NCBI GenBank assembly: GCA_037074615.1
Contig: CM073558.1
Span: forward strand, 10,726,001 to 10,790,000
Source: Leucaena leucocephala
Taxonomy: Eukaryota > Streptophyta > Magnoliopsida > Fabales > Fabaceae
Direction: 5' to 3'
DNA: 64,000 nucleotides
Part shown: positions 23,186-33,572 of the stretch, piece after piece
Layout: every line of letters begins with the position of its first letter
Numbering within the stretch: position 1 is the stretch's first letter
The notes under the pieces: model-generated
Seen by the model: the letters and a program-made list of their open reading frames with translations, nothing else
Told to the model about the DNA's origin: nothing
The model's database searches: none
Made by a program: the position numbers and the translations under genes

Positions 23186-23679
23186 CAGAGGGTAAAAAAA
23201 TTTAAATCTACTAATGTAGGCAGTATTTGCATTAGGTTGTTCATTTATCATTAACTTAAATGTTGAATTAGTGGGTTTGTTATTTGTAGACTTGATAAAT
23301 TAAGGTACTGGTGATGTTAAAGAACATATGCCTACAGAGATTGAGTCCAATCTTTACACCTTAACCATTCTGTGGATATTTTTTCTGCTGTATGTTAGGA
23401 TCATTGGAGATTTATCCCTTTATTATGTAGATATTGTAATCTGTAGGATGATGGCTTATGGGTAGGATATTATTGGGTAATAATGGGTCATTGCTACTCT
23501 CTCTTGTATATATAACATACCAATCCTTAGAACCAATATTGTGAAACTCCAAAGTTGATTAGTTGAGTTTACTATTTTTGTATTTCTATTTTATAAAATT
23601 TTGTTGATTCTACTTAAACTTGTACTAACTACAAACTCAGTTCAACACTAAATTTATCTCTTTTTGTGTTTCTAACTTA

Positions 23680-24173
23680 GGGCCTGTTTGGAAACCTCAG
23701 AAATGTGATTTCTAAAGAGCTTTTGGGCTAAAACATTAGTTTGGAGAAATTTAAACAAATAGCCATATTTGTTCAAACGGGCTTTTGGATTAAACCATAG
23801 TTTAAAACTAAGGTTTCAGATAAATTGATCAGAGCAACTTATGGAACAGTAAAAGAACTTATGAACTAACCAATTACTATATTACCCTTACTTTTTTTTA
23901 CACTCTCTCTCATCTCTCCTACTTTTTTCTCTCTTTTCTTTCTTACACCCTCTCTCATCTCTCCTCTCATCTCTTATTTCTTCTCATTTAATACTTATAC
24001 CATTTTTCATAATTTACCAATAACAAAAATACTTTTGAAAATAACTATCCAAACACTCATTTATTTAAAACCACTTTTTTTTCATAATCTCTTCTCCAAA
24101 AGCCATTTTCTATAAACTGTCCAAAAATTATTTTTTTATAAGTTCGTTTCTAAAATTTTATCCAAACGGGCCC
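23680..24173. mobile_element. Tourist-like MITE, family 1 (best copy)
   Basis: The 494-bp element begins GGGCCTGTTTGGA and ends TCCAAACGGGCCC, inverted repeats with one mismatch in 13. TTA flanks it on both sides (23677-23679 and 24174-24176). Copy B carries the corresponding uninterrupted site with a single TTA at 35140-35142. Other copies are at 9456-9924, 25973-26488 and 33070-33572. It is probably moved by a PIF/Harbinger transposase encoded elsewhere. Confidence 0.9.
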
Positions 24174-24265
24174 TTATAAAGTTGTGTCAACTCACTTTTA
24201 AACATGTGATAACTTTTTAAATTTGATTATATCTAATGACTTCATATATGAACTTTATAGAAATT

Positions 24266-24500
24266 GGGTTAATATAAAATTTTAGTCTTTTAACTTTATA
24301 TGAATTTTGATTTTTGTACTTGAAGTTTTAAACTAGAGATTTTGGTGCTTCAAGTTTACACCATTTAAAACCGTTAGTCCTTATACCTTTCACGGTGTTA
24401 AATTTGTCTATTTAACGCTACTACTGTTAAAGATATTTATTTGAAGAGTTACTGAGCTAATGATGTATATGCTAGCGTGGATATATATATTTTTTAAAAG
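24266..24500 (+). repeat. Left terminal inverted repeat of the Mutator-like element
   Basis: It aligns with the reverse complement of about 26950-27192 along its length, with moderate divergence. The inner end runs into an AT dinucleotide run in both arms. Confidence 0.8.
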
Positions 24501-24561
24501 AATGAAAAAAAAATTAAATCCAAAATGCACGCTTCCAGAGTCAACAAGGGTTTAGGGCGAA

Positions 24562-24676
24562 GGAGAAGAATGATACGGCCAACAAAGGGGAAGTTAGTCC
24601 TACCACCATCATCTTGAAGGTCAACTTACATTGCGATGGCTGTACTTCTAAGATCATTCGTTTCCTCAACTACTTT
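24562..24676 (+). pseudogene. Captured heavy-metal-associated (HMA) domain fragment
   Basis: The + frame gives NKGEVSPTTIILKVNLHCDG, continuing CTSKIIRFLNYF. This is the start of an HMA fold with its metal-binding CXXC (C-D-G-C), as in plant HIPP-type metallochaperones. It stops at a T-rich and G-rich run after about 38 residues, so only half a domain is present. It lies just inside the left inverted repeat. Confidence 0.75.
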
Positions 24677-25972
24677 TTTTTTGTGTTTTTTTTTGGGGGG
24701 GGGGGTGTTGGGGAACTAGTAGTGTACAGCTAGCTCTTCATAGCAAAGCGCGGGTACGAAGTATGTAAAGGAAGTAATGTAATGCTCTTTCTCTCTGCTT
24801 CTACTTCTTCTTCTGCGTAATTTTAAATTCTACTACTTGATATTCCATCTGGGTGTGCGCTAGGTTTGCTGAGGTTGTGGTGAAAGTTTTAGGTTCATGA
24901 ATGGTTAAGAATGTAACTGAAGAGAGGGAATTTTTGCTTCGTTTTATATCTTTGTCTTATAGGCTTTTCAAATTGATGAATCATATGCATTCTGCAAGTT
25001 TAGACGTTTCCCTCTCTCTTGTCTCTTCTCCATTGTGTTTGTTTATGTGATGTTGGGTGGGTGGATATGAACTTGCGGAGCCTTGAGAATAGTACTGAAT
25101 GGGGTTATTTGATCCCATACTATTTCTGACCAATTACTCATCTTTGCTGTTGCTTATCTGTTTAACCACGAAGTAAGCTGCTCGTATTCTCATTGTTAGT
25201 AGGAAAGTATATTAGAAGCAATACATAAGCCTTTCATGTACTTTTAAGCAATTGAAGTGTTGGACACAACATGTTGAGTTGCTTTGTATTTGGGAAGAAA
25301 TAGTAATGAAGATATGGAATTTGACAAATTTGAGATTTAATTTTTGCTAGATCATCTCAGCAGGAAAAGTTTGTAGATTCGGCTAAAAGAAAAGTTACAA
25401 ATGTGAGCCAGCTATGAAGTATATTTATTTTGAGATTTGGTCAATTTCTGTTTGCTTCTTTGGGTTTGAGATTTTTCTAGAGCTACAATAATTGGTGTTT
25501 ATAAAATGCGATCTCTGTGTATGTTTCTTTGGAACACAATTTGGTATATGCTAGGCATGTGAGGAGGTTTTATTTATTTATTTGTTGGAATCGCGATTAG
25601 GTTTCTGTCATGATGCTTTGATTGCAAAATGAAGTGGGTAAGATTGCTTAAGTAACCAAGTATTAATCTGTTTTAATGCTTGATTTTATGATCCATGCGT
25701 AATAATGATCATAGTTGAGAAAGGAGCTCTTTAAATAACTTTATAGCGATCAATCTTGTGTTTGTAAAATGTTAGTTGATTTTTAACCTACTATATTATG
25801 CTCTCATGGTTATTTCATGTCCTTTTAAGCAAATAGCTATACTATTACTTCTTAACATATTGGAGCTAAGGCAGAAAAATCTCCTTTTCCTAAATATCTG
25901 TTACGTGTGGGACTTTTGCCAAAATCCCATTTCTGGCTACTGCTTTCATTGATTGTTCCCTATCATGATCAT

Positions 25973-26488
25973 GTTCCTGTTTGGAAAAAGAAAACAGAAA
26001 ACTATAATTTTAAAAGAGATTTTGATTTAAATTTTAATTTATAAAAATTTTAAAATAAATAATTATATTTTTTTAAAAGTACTTTTAAATGAAATTATAG
26101 TTTAAAACCAAAATTTTAGATAAATTATTGAGACTAATTTTTAAAACAGTAATAGAACTTATGGACTATATAATTATTATTTTATTTTTACTTTTTTACA
26201 CATTCTCTCCTCTTTCTTCTCCACTCTCTCTCCTCTCCTCTCTCTCCTCTCTCTTCTCTCTTTTCCTCCCTCTTTTATCTTTCCTCTATCTTATTTTTAA
26301 TAAAATCATATTTTTATAATAATTTTTTAATTACAAAAATTTTCATAATAATAATTATTTAAATACTTCTTGATTTATAATTATTTTTTTTCTATAAACT
26401 TATCTCTAAAATCTCTTTTCTAAAAGCTATCTAAAAGCAGCTTTTTTGTTTATAAATCATTTTTTCAAATTCTTTTCTAAACATGCCC
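25973..26488. mobile_element. Tourist-like MITE, family 1, nested inside the Mutator-like element
   Basis: The ends TTCCTGTTTGGA and TCTAAACATGCCC are relatives of the 23680 copy's termini. The interior again has ATTTTAGATAAATTATTGAG-like, ACAGTAATAGAACTTATG and CT-rich blocks. No clean TTA duplication is seen, so the ends are approximate. Confidence 0.7.
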
Positions 26489-26535
26489 TGTAGGACTTTG
26501 CTAGTTTAGTTCTTTGGTTTCCGTAGCGGCATTAG

Positions 26536-26890
26536 CTAAAATTGTTGTTGGAATATTATGATAGCTTGTTATGCGAAGGTTGGACAGCTTCAATAAGCTA
26601 GGAAGTTGTTTAATGAAATGTCTAGAGAGAATTTTTCTTGGACTACTTAGATATCTGTTTATGTCCGCCATGGCCAGCCTTTACAATGATGCAAAGGCTT
26701 GGTGATCATGCTTTGGAGGACCAGGGTAAGGAGCTTCATGGGTACATGACCAGAGTGGGGTATGACCCCTATTCATTTGCTGAAAGAATCTTATTTATAC
26801 TCAAAGTGCGGGAACACAGAAAATGCAAGAAAGGTTTTCAATCAGATGCCGTGTCTTGATTTGGCATCTTGGACTTCAATAAAAAGGAAA
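26536..26890 (+). pseudogene. Captured PPR-protein gene fragment
   Basis: The + strand encodes, with stops and frameshifts, pentatricopeptide-type helices: MIACYAKVGQL, ARKLFNEMSRENFSWT, GKELHGYMTRVGY, then YSKCGNTENARKVFNQMP and DLASWTSI. These are hallmark phrases of plant PLS-class PPR proteins, which act in organelle RNA processing. Three or more breaks make it non-functional. It lies 60 bp before the right inverted repeat of the Mutator-like element, which supports capture. Confidence 0.85.
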
Positions 26891-26949
26891 ATGACAAGAA
26901 GGATATCGACTTTTGGATTTAATGTTGCTTTTTTATTTATTTTTTTTAA

Positions 26950-27192
26950 AATATATATATATATAGATTACCATATACATCATTAGTATATTTTGTACAA
27001 GCAGCTCTCCAAATAAACATCTTCAATGGTATTAGTGTCAAGAAAGCAAATTTAACACCGTTAAAGCTAAAGCTAGAGGACTGACGGTTTTAGTTTTAAA
27101 CGGTATAAACTTAAAGACTAAAACTTCATGTTTAAAATTTGAATGACTAAAAAATTCATGCAAAGTTGAGGAACTAAAATTTATATTAAGAT
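26950..27192 (-). repeat. Right terminal inverted repeat of the Mutator-like element
   Basis: Its reverse complement aligns with 24266-24500 (ends ATCTTAATATA versus GGGTTAATATA). The outermost bases are the least conserved, so the true tip may be off by a few bases. Confidence 0.8.
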
Positions 27193-27389
27193 ATAGAAAA
27201 AAATTTTATTGAGTATAATAAATTACCACTGTCGGTAGATTTAATTTTAATTATTTAGTTTTAAAACATTTTTTTAAAAAAATATCTTTTGAATATCAAA
27301 AAGATAAATTGATAATTCAATTTATATAATCCCAAATTATCAGGAGATATCAATCTAGAATTTTAAAATATTATTAATTTACCTATATA

Positions 27390-28184
27390 CCCTTTTCTTC
27401 TTTTCTTCCTTTCTCTCCACTTTCTTTCCATCTTCTCTCAACCTTCATTTGTCCAGCCTCCTCACCTTAGTCTGGGGTCACTCATATAACATCCAATTTT
27501 TATTATTATATTTAAACATAAATAAAACTATTATTTATCAATAATTTAAAAATATTATCTAATTAAATTATTATAATATAATTATTAATTTTAATAAAAT
27601 AGGGTATCTAGATTATCCTAACATTATCTTTACTCAGAATTTTATGATTTGATTATTATTAGTTAGAGATTTATTAGAATTTGAATTTAGATTTAGATAT
27701 AGATTTAAATTTTAAACCTTATGAGTTATATATAAGCACCTTAAGCCTAGTCTCTAACTCTCATTATCATTTAATTTCTCTTTGTACCCTTTTCTTCTTT
27801 TCTTCCTTTCTCTCCACCTTCTTTCCATCTTCTCTCCACCTTCATTTGTCCAACCTCCTCACCTTAGTCTGGGGTCACTCATGTAACATCCAATTTTTAT
27901 TATTATATTTAAGCATAAATAAAAATATTATTTATCAATAATTTAAAAATATTATATAATTAAATTATTATAGTATAATTATTAATTTTAATAAAAATAG
28001 GATATCTAGATTATCCTACCATTATCTTTACTCAAAATTTTATGATTTGATTATTATTAGTTAGAGATTTATTAGAATTTGGATTTAGATTTAGATATAG
28101 ATTTAAATTTTAAACCTTATGAGTTATATATAAGCACCTTAAGCCTAGTCTATAACTCTCATTATCATCTAGTTTTTTCTGTAC
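27390..28184 (+). repeat. 397-bp tandem duplication
   Basis: The segment from CCCTTTTCTTC at 27390 recurs from 27787 with few differences, through TATAAGCACCTTAAGCC. The unit joins about 100 bp of fold-back arm to about 295 bp of the LTR-like insertion, so it arose after that insertion. Confidence 0.88.
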
Positions 28185-29745
28185 TCTCATCAGTCCGTCA
28201 TTGAGGTTTTGGAGTAACATTTGTTAAAGCACCGATTGTTTGTGATTGATGTTGTACATGGGGCTACTACTAGTGGCAATTATTTCTTGTTTACAAGAAG
28301 TAACTATTTTTTACTCGTTATATGTGCTAATGCTTGGTGATTGATTTGACATATATATAAATATATTGATATTGATATAACTGTATTGAAAGAACTTGTT
28401 TGATATTTTTATTGAAAATAATCCTGTGGAACTTAAAGTTTAATTTAAAAAGTTTAAATTGAGATTATAAACATATTATATCTTAATATTAGAATTTGAA
28501 GAAAGTTATTATTTTGAGAAAAATTATATTGTGATATTGATATTATTGATTATCAAGCTATTTAGATTTTTATTAACATGATTATTTGGAGAATTATGCA
28601 TTGGGGATTGATGATGAGAGTTATATTTCTACAATATGGTATAGCCTCAATTGGAGTTTGATGGTTGACTTTTATCCCACATATTTACCGATAGACTTGT
28701 CCCACCTGTTTGAGGAGTTGCAACACCCTCGCCTGTTTATTGGGAAAAAATGAACCCATGATCCGATCATGTACTTTATGAATTTTGGTCGGTCCATAAC
28801 ACTTAAACGGTTAGCTTTTAAAATGATTAATTATATAGTAGTTATCACTAGTCCATGGATTTGATCGGCGGGGATAATGCAGTTCTGTTGGATTGATTAG
28901 AGGAACTTGGGTGAATTATCCATTATTTTATTAAGATAATATGTTATTTTCTATATATTGTACTTTATGATATCCCACTTAATACCTCACGAGCACATAT
29001 TAGTATGCGTGATGAGTAGAATTACTAGTTATTAAGATGTTTGTCTCATCCTATTTTTATTAACATTTTTAATGTGATAGTCTCATCGTAGAACCTCATG
29101 GAAAACTTCATAGGCTTAGTTAAAGCATATCAATTGAATAGCATTCTCCTTTGAATGTATGTGTAGAATATTTGTATATTGCTATAATAGGTTTCATTCT
29201 GCATGCTCTAAAATTATATAATACTTTATTTAGATTTATTCTCAAATTTGTCCTAAAAATAATATTATAAATATACATAATATATTCTTCTAAATTATTC
29301 ATTATTTCTTATATTATTTTTATATATATACTTTAATCTAATTTTTAATTTCTTTAAAAATATTTTATAAACGATTATATAATTACTGTTTTATTAATTA
29401 ATATATATATATATATAAAAGTGTAATATTTATATTATAAAATTAAATCCATTCAAATATTTATCTAATTATAATATAAAATTTATAAAAATTTAAATAA
29501 TTTATATATTTTAAATAATTTGATCTATTTTATTTTTTTCTATTATAATTATTTTTCTATTAAAAAAAATTTATAATCATAATAGAGTTTTTTTATTCTA
29601 ATAAAATTTTTATCTATCATAGTTAATTTTTTTAAAATAAATTAAATTTATTTATAATATTATTTTTTATTTATATTGTATATAAAATAGTCTAAATAAT
29701 TAATAATATTTATATTTATATTTTAAAAGAATTTTCCAGTTTATA
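27892..29745 (+). mobile_element. Possible degenerate solo LTR inside the fold-back arm
   Basis: The sequence starts TGTAACATCC, a usual plant gypsy LTR beginning, and has a TATATATAAGCACC promoter-like block about 240 bp in. Comparison with the uninterrupted right arm shows that about 2.2 kb here is extra. The right end is very AT-rich and cannot be fixed. No coding sequence is present. Confidence 0.4.
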
Positions 29746-29806
29746 TTCTCCCTTCTCCATTTCCCTCGGCATCAGCACATCTCAAACTCTAATTCCCTCA
29801 CCTTTA

Positions 29807-30390
29807 GGCTTTATTTGGTTGGGGGGTTTTGGAGAGGAGGGAAGGAGAAAAAAAAGTGTGTTTAATTGGGAAAAATAAAGGGGAGATTTTTTGTCATTTA
29901 GTGCTCTCTCCCCTCCTCTCCCCTCTAAAAGTGGGGGTTTTTGGAGAGAAGAGAAATTTTTGACCACATTATTACCAAATTGCCCTTTATTAATTTTTAA
30001 TATTTCAATTGTACCCTCAAACCTTTTTTTATTTTTCTCACACCTACATTTTTTTAATTGCTAAAACTTAATAAATATAATAAATTATTTATATATTATA
30101 TTAAAATATATAATAATTATAAAATTAATAAGAAATAATGTTAAAATTTTATCATATTTTTTAATTTTTTTAATTTTATTATTTATATAAATGAGATAAA
30201 AAAATTTAAGATTCATAAATTAAAAAAAATGATATGAATATTATAAATAAAAAATAAATAAATTTAAATAAAAAAATAAGGGTATATTTGTCAACTTTTA
30301 ATTAACTCCCCTCCCCTTTCCTCTCCTTCCTTTCTAAACTAAATAAAAAATATCATTAATTAATCTCCTCTATCTTTCCCTATCATTTCT
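29807..30390. mobile_element. Tourist-like MITE, family 3
   Basis: The right arm of the fold-back runs without a break from CCCTCACCCTTAGG to GGGCGACATTG, whereas here about 580 bp is inserted after CACCTTTA. The insert begins GGCTTTATTTGGTTGG. Near its right side lies the inverse of TTTATTTAGTTTAGAAAGG. TTA precedes the left end. The right end could be earlier (about 30350). Confidence 0.5.
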
Positions 30391-30394
30391 TAAA

Positions 30395-30770
30395 TTAACC
30401 TATCCTGGTCATGAGCGACATTGAAGCTTGCATTGCTATCAACTCGTCTCTCTTCCTCTGTTGTCAAGTGAATGTCGTAGATCTCTTCTGCCGTCAACTT
30501 CGTCTGAGAAAGTTTATAAAAGGATTGGACCTACCATTGACAGCAGCGGAATCGCAATCTTCCACAGCACATTCAAAATCTTCTATCTCCTCGATTTGCA
30601 CTCACCTGTTCGAAGGAGGAGATGGAATCTCAATGGGTGGGTGTAACCCTCTTGTTCAAAACCTTCATAACCTCCGTCACCTTTCTGCAAATTTTAACGA
30701 GATAGTTTTCCATCGTGTTCCCAAATCTTCCATTTGCTCTAGTTACTTTATTATCGTTGTTGTGATTTGA
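30395..30770 (-). repeat. Inner left arm of the fold-back element (coding-like)
   Basis: This is the inverted partner of about 32300-32680, and much less AT-rich than its neighbours. On the minus strand it keeps the same protein-like frame as the right arm (IEIPSPP, then EIEDFECAVED, then AAVNGRSNPFI) with breaks. A 119-codon + frame at 30411-30770 is probably the complement's shadow. Confidence 0.6.
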
Positions 30771-30779
30771 CATTTTTTA

Positions 30780-31895
30780 ATGATTTTGAACTTATAACTA
30801 AATATTTAAGTCAATTATTATTCTTATAACGGAATTAATAATTTTTATAATAATTTTAATTTTAATAAATATATTTATTATTTTCTTTAATAATATAATT
30901 ATAAATAAATATTTAAATTAATTTTTATTCATATAATGAGATTTATAATTTTTATAATAATTTTGATCATTTTAATAAAAATATTTAATATTCTCTTTAA
31001 CAATTTGATTGCAATTAAATATTTTAGTCAATTATTATTCTTATAATAGGATTGATAATTTTTATAATAATTTTAATCACGTTAATAAAAATAGTTACTA
31101 CTCTCTTTAAAATCTTAATTATAAATAAGTACTTTGATTAATTACTAGTCGTATAATAACATTGATAACATTTGTAATGATTTGAACCACATTAGTGAAG
31201 CTTTTTACTACTCTTTTTAACAATTTGGTTATAAATAAATACTTGGGTCAATTATTACTCATAGGAATGACAATTTTTGTAATAATTTTAACCACTTTAA
31301 TAAAGATATTTATTACACTCTTTAATAATTAGGTTGCAAGTAAGTACTTAAATAATTACTACTCATATAATAGGATTAAAAATTTTTATAATAATTTTAA
31401 CCACTTTAGTAAATATACTTACTTCTCTCTTACAATTTGTTACAAGTAAATACTTAGATCAATTACTGCTCATATAATGAGATTGAAAATTTTTATTATG
31501 ATTTCTACCACCTTAATGAAGCTATTTACTACTCTCTTTAATAACTTAATTGTAAGTAAATATTTGGATCAATTATTATTCGTATAATGGGATTGATAAC
31601 TTTGTAATTATTTTGGCCACCTTAATGAAGCTATTTACTATTTTCTTAAATAATTTAGTTACAAATAAGTATTTAGGTCAATTACTACTCATATAATAGG
31701 ATTGATAAATTTTGTAATAATTTTAACTACCTAAGTGAAACTATTTACTCATCTCTTTAATAACTTTGTTGTAAGTAAGTACTTAGGTTAATTATTACTT
31801 GTATAATGGGATTGATAACTTTTATAATAATTTTAACTACTTTAATAAAATTATTTACTACTTTCTTTAACAATTTGGTTACAATTAAGTACTTA
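30780..31895 (+). repeat. Tandem array of ~109-bp units in the fold-back spacer
   Basis: About ten diverged units follow one another. The marker block TCAATTATTATTC-TATAAT(A/G)GGATTGATAA recurs near 30811, 30918, 31028, 31136, 31249, 31350, 31459, 31570, 31678 and 31788, a spacing of 101-113 bp. Each unit also has a TTTACTACTCTCTTTAA-like block. Confidence 0.85.
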
Positions 31896-32299
31896 CACAC
31901 TGAATTAAAGCCAATAACCTTACCTACAACTCATAAATAGTCATCAATTTTAACAATTCTAATCCAACAAAATAATACTTACTACACAATTTCATTCCAA
32001 CTTAGTTTTCATTAGTAACAACACTTTCAATGACATTGACTATTTTATTTATAATATTTACAAAAAATTAGACTATTTATGATAGCAATTACATTATATA
32101 TATTTAAAAGATAAGGGAACATTAAGATTCCACTTATGCATAATATTTTGTTATTAACACTAGATAGTATATTTCATGCATTATATATTACTTATAAAAA
32201 AGATCAGTTATATATCGTAACCTTTTTAAAAAATATTATGAAGGGTTTGAAGTGATTCTATACATACACAAAGAACCTCTAAAAATTATGCATCAGGTA

Positions 32300-32937
32300 C
32301 TAATACCTAATTTCATATTGGATTTGGATTTCAGAGCACGACGCAAAACTATCCAGTTAAAATGTACAGAAAGGTGATGGAGGCTACGAGGTTTTGAACA
32401 AGTGGATAAATACCCACCTTTTGAGATTCCATCTCCTCCTAATAGGTGCGTACAAACCTTGGAGATAGAAGATTTTGAATGTGTTGTGGAAGATAGCGGT
32501 TTCGCCGCTGTCAATGGTAGATCGAATCCATTTATAAAGTTTCTCAGACAAAGTTGACGACTAAAGAGATCTACGACATTCACTTGACAATAGAGGAAGA
32601 GAGATGAATTGATAGCAATGCAAGCTTCAATGTCGCCCAAGACCTTCAAACCTAAGGGTGAGGGAATTGGAGTTCGAGATGTACTGATGCCGTGGTGCAA
32701 GCTTAGGGAAATGAAGGGAGCATGTGAGGGACCTGATACTAGGGTGAGGAGGCTGGACATATGAAGGTGGAGAGGAGAGGGAAAGAAAAGGAGAAAAGAA
32801 AAAAAAGGTGTATAGGTAAATTAATAATATTTTAAAATTATATATTGATACCTCCTAACTAATTTGGGATTATGTAAATTGGGATTATCAATTTGTCCTT
32901 TTGATATTTAAAATATATTTTTTTAAAAAAATCCTTT
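32300..32937 (+). repeat. Right arm of the fold-back element with an unidentified coding-like frame
   Basis: On the + strand 32390-32557 is an open 55-codon frame (FEQVDKYPPFEIPSPPNR, then IEDFECVVEDSGFAAVNG, then RSNPFIKFLRQS). Parts of this frame are kept in the left arm, where it is read on the other strand. After a frame change a second protein-like stretch follows (EIYDIHLTIEEER). The composition looks like captured exon sequence. I recognise no family. The 155-codon frame on the opposite strand (32293-32760) is probably a shadow. Confidence 0.5.
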
Positions 32938-33069
32938 TTTGCCATGGTTTTAAAACATATTTTAACCAAATTCTTTTTTATTTTAATTTAATTATTTAAT
33001 CATATATTTTTAATAACTATATATTGATAAAAATAAATCCTTATAAATTCATGATTTGAGTTCAGTACT

Positions 33070-33572
33070 GTGTGTTTGGAAAATTTCCAAACCTAGATTT
33101 TAAATTTAGTATTTGAGAAATTTTAAAATAAACAGTTATATTTATTTAAAATGGTTTTTGAATCAAACTATGGTTTAAAAATAATGTTTTAGATAAGTTG
33201 GTTAGAGTAGCTTATGAAACAGTAAAAGAGTTTATAGACTAACCAATTACTATATTGCTTCTACTTTTTTTACACTCTCTCTCCTTTCTCTTCTACACTA
33301 TATCTTCTCTATTTTCTACGCCCTCTCTCTTCTCTCATTTCTTTTCTACACCCTCTTTTCTTTATTTTCTATACCCTCTCTCCTCTCTTCTCTCTCCTAT
33401 ATTTAATAATCATATATTTTTTTATAATTTATGAATAATAAAAGTACTTCTAGAAATAACTATCTAAACACTCATTTATTTAAAACTATTTTTTTTATAA
33501 GCTCTTCTCTAAAAGTTACCAAAAAACTTTTTTTTTCACAAGTCATTTACAAACTCTTATCCAAATGAGCCT
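33070..33572. mobile_element. Tourist-like MITE, family 1, in copy A
   Basis: It begins GTGTGTTTGGA and ends TCCAAATGAGCCTATA. The interior matches the 23680 copy (GGTTAGAGTAGCTTATG, ACAGTAAAAGAGTTTATA, CCAATTACTATATTGC, CT-rich run). The copy B sequence lacks it near 35425. Confidence 0.75.

Larger units (their letters stand above)
24266..27192. mobile_element. Mutator-like element carrying host-gene fragments (Pack-MULE candidate)
   Basis: About 230 bp at the left (24266-24500) is the inverted counterpart of about 240 bp at the right (26950-27192). Shared blocks include TTAATATAAA, ACGGTGTTAAATTTG, TTTATTTG-GAG and ATGATGTATATG. The flanks ATAGAAATT and ATAGAAAAA (7 of 9 matching) fit a decayed 9-bp target duplication, and copy B has one ATAAAAAAA-like site at the same place. 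No transposase is present. The interior holds a heavy-metal-associated-domain fragment, a PPR-gene fragment and a nested Tourist MITE. Long inverted repeats, a 9-bp duplication and captured gene pieces together fit a Pack-MULE. Confidence 0.75.
27272..32937. mobile_element. Large fold-back element with ~0.7 kb inverted arms
   Basis: The right arm (about 32300-32937) is the inverted counterpart of three left-arm pieces: 27272-27485, 29748-29808 and 30395-30770. The left arm was split by an LTR-like insertion (about 27890-29745, with a local duplication) and by a Tourist-like MITE (about 29807-30390). The spacer holds a ~109-bp tandem array. Copy B shows the matching site without the element near 35300. 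No transposase is found. The undisturbed form would have been roughly 2.9 kb. Confidence 0.7.

Noticed and set aside
30411..30770. 119-codon + frame, and its inverted relative at 32293-32760
   Set aside because: They overlap on the opposite strand a frame with more protein-like and arm-conserved content; no motif supports them. Kept only as part of the fold-back arms.
30780..31895. CRISPR-like regular repeats
   Set aside because: Units are ~109 bp with no short conserved repeat plus unique spacers, and the setting is a plant genome; this is a satellite array.
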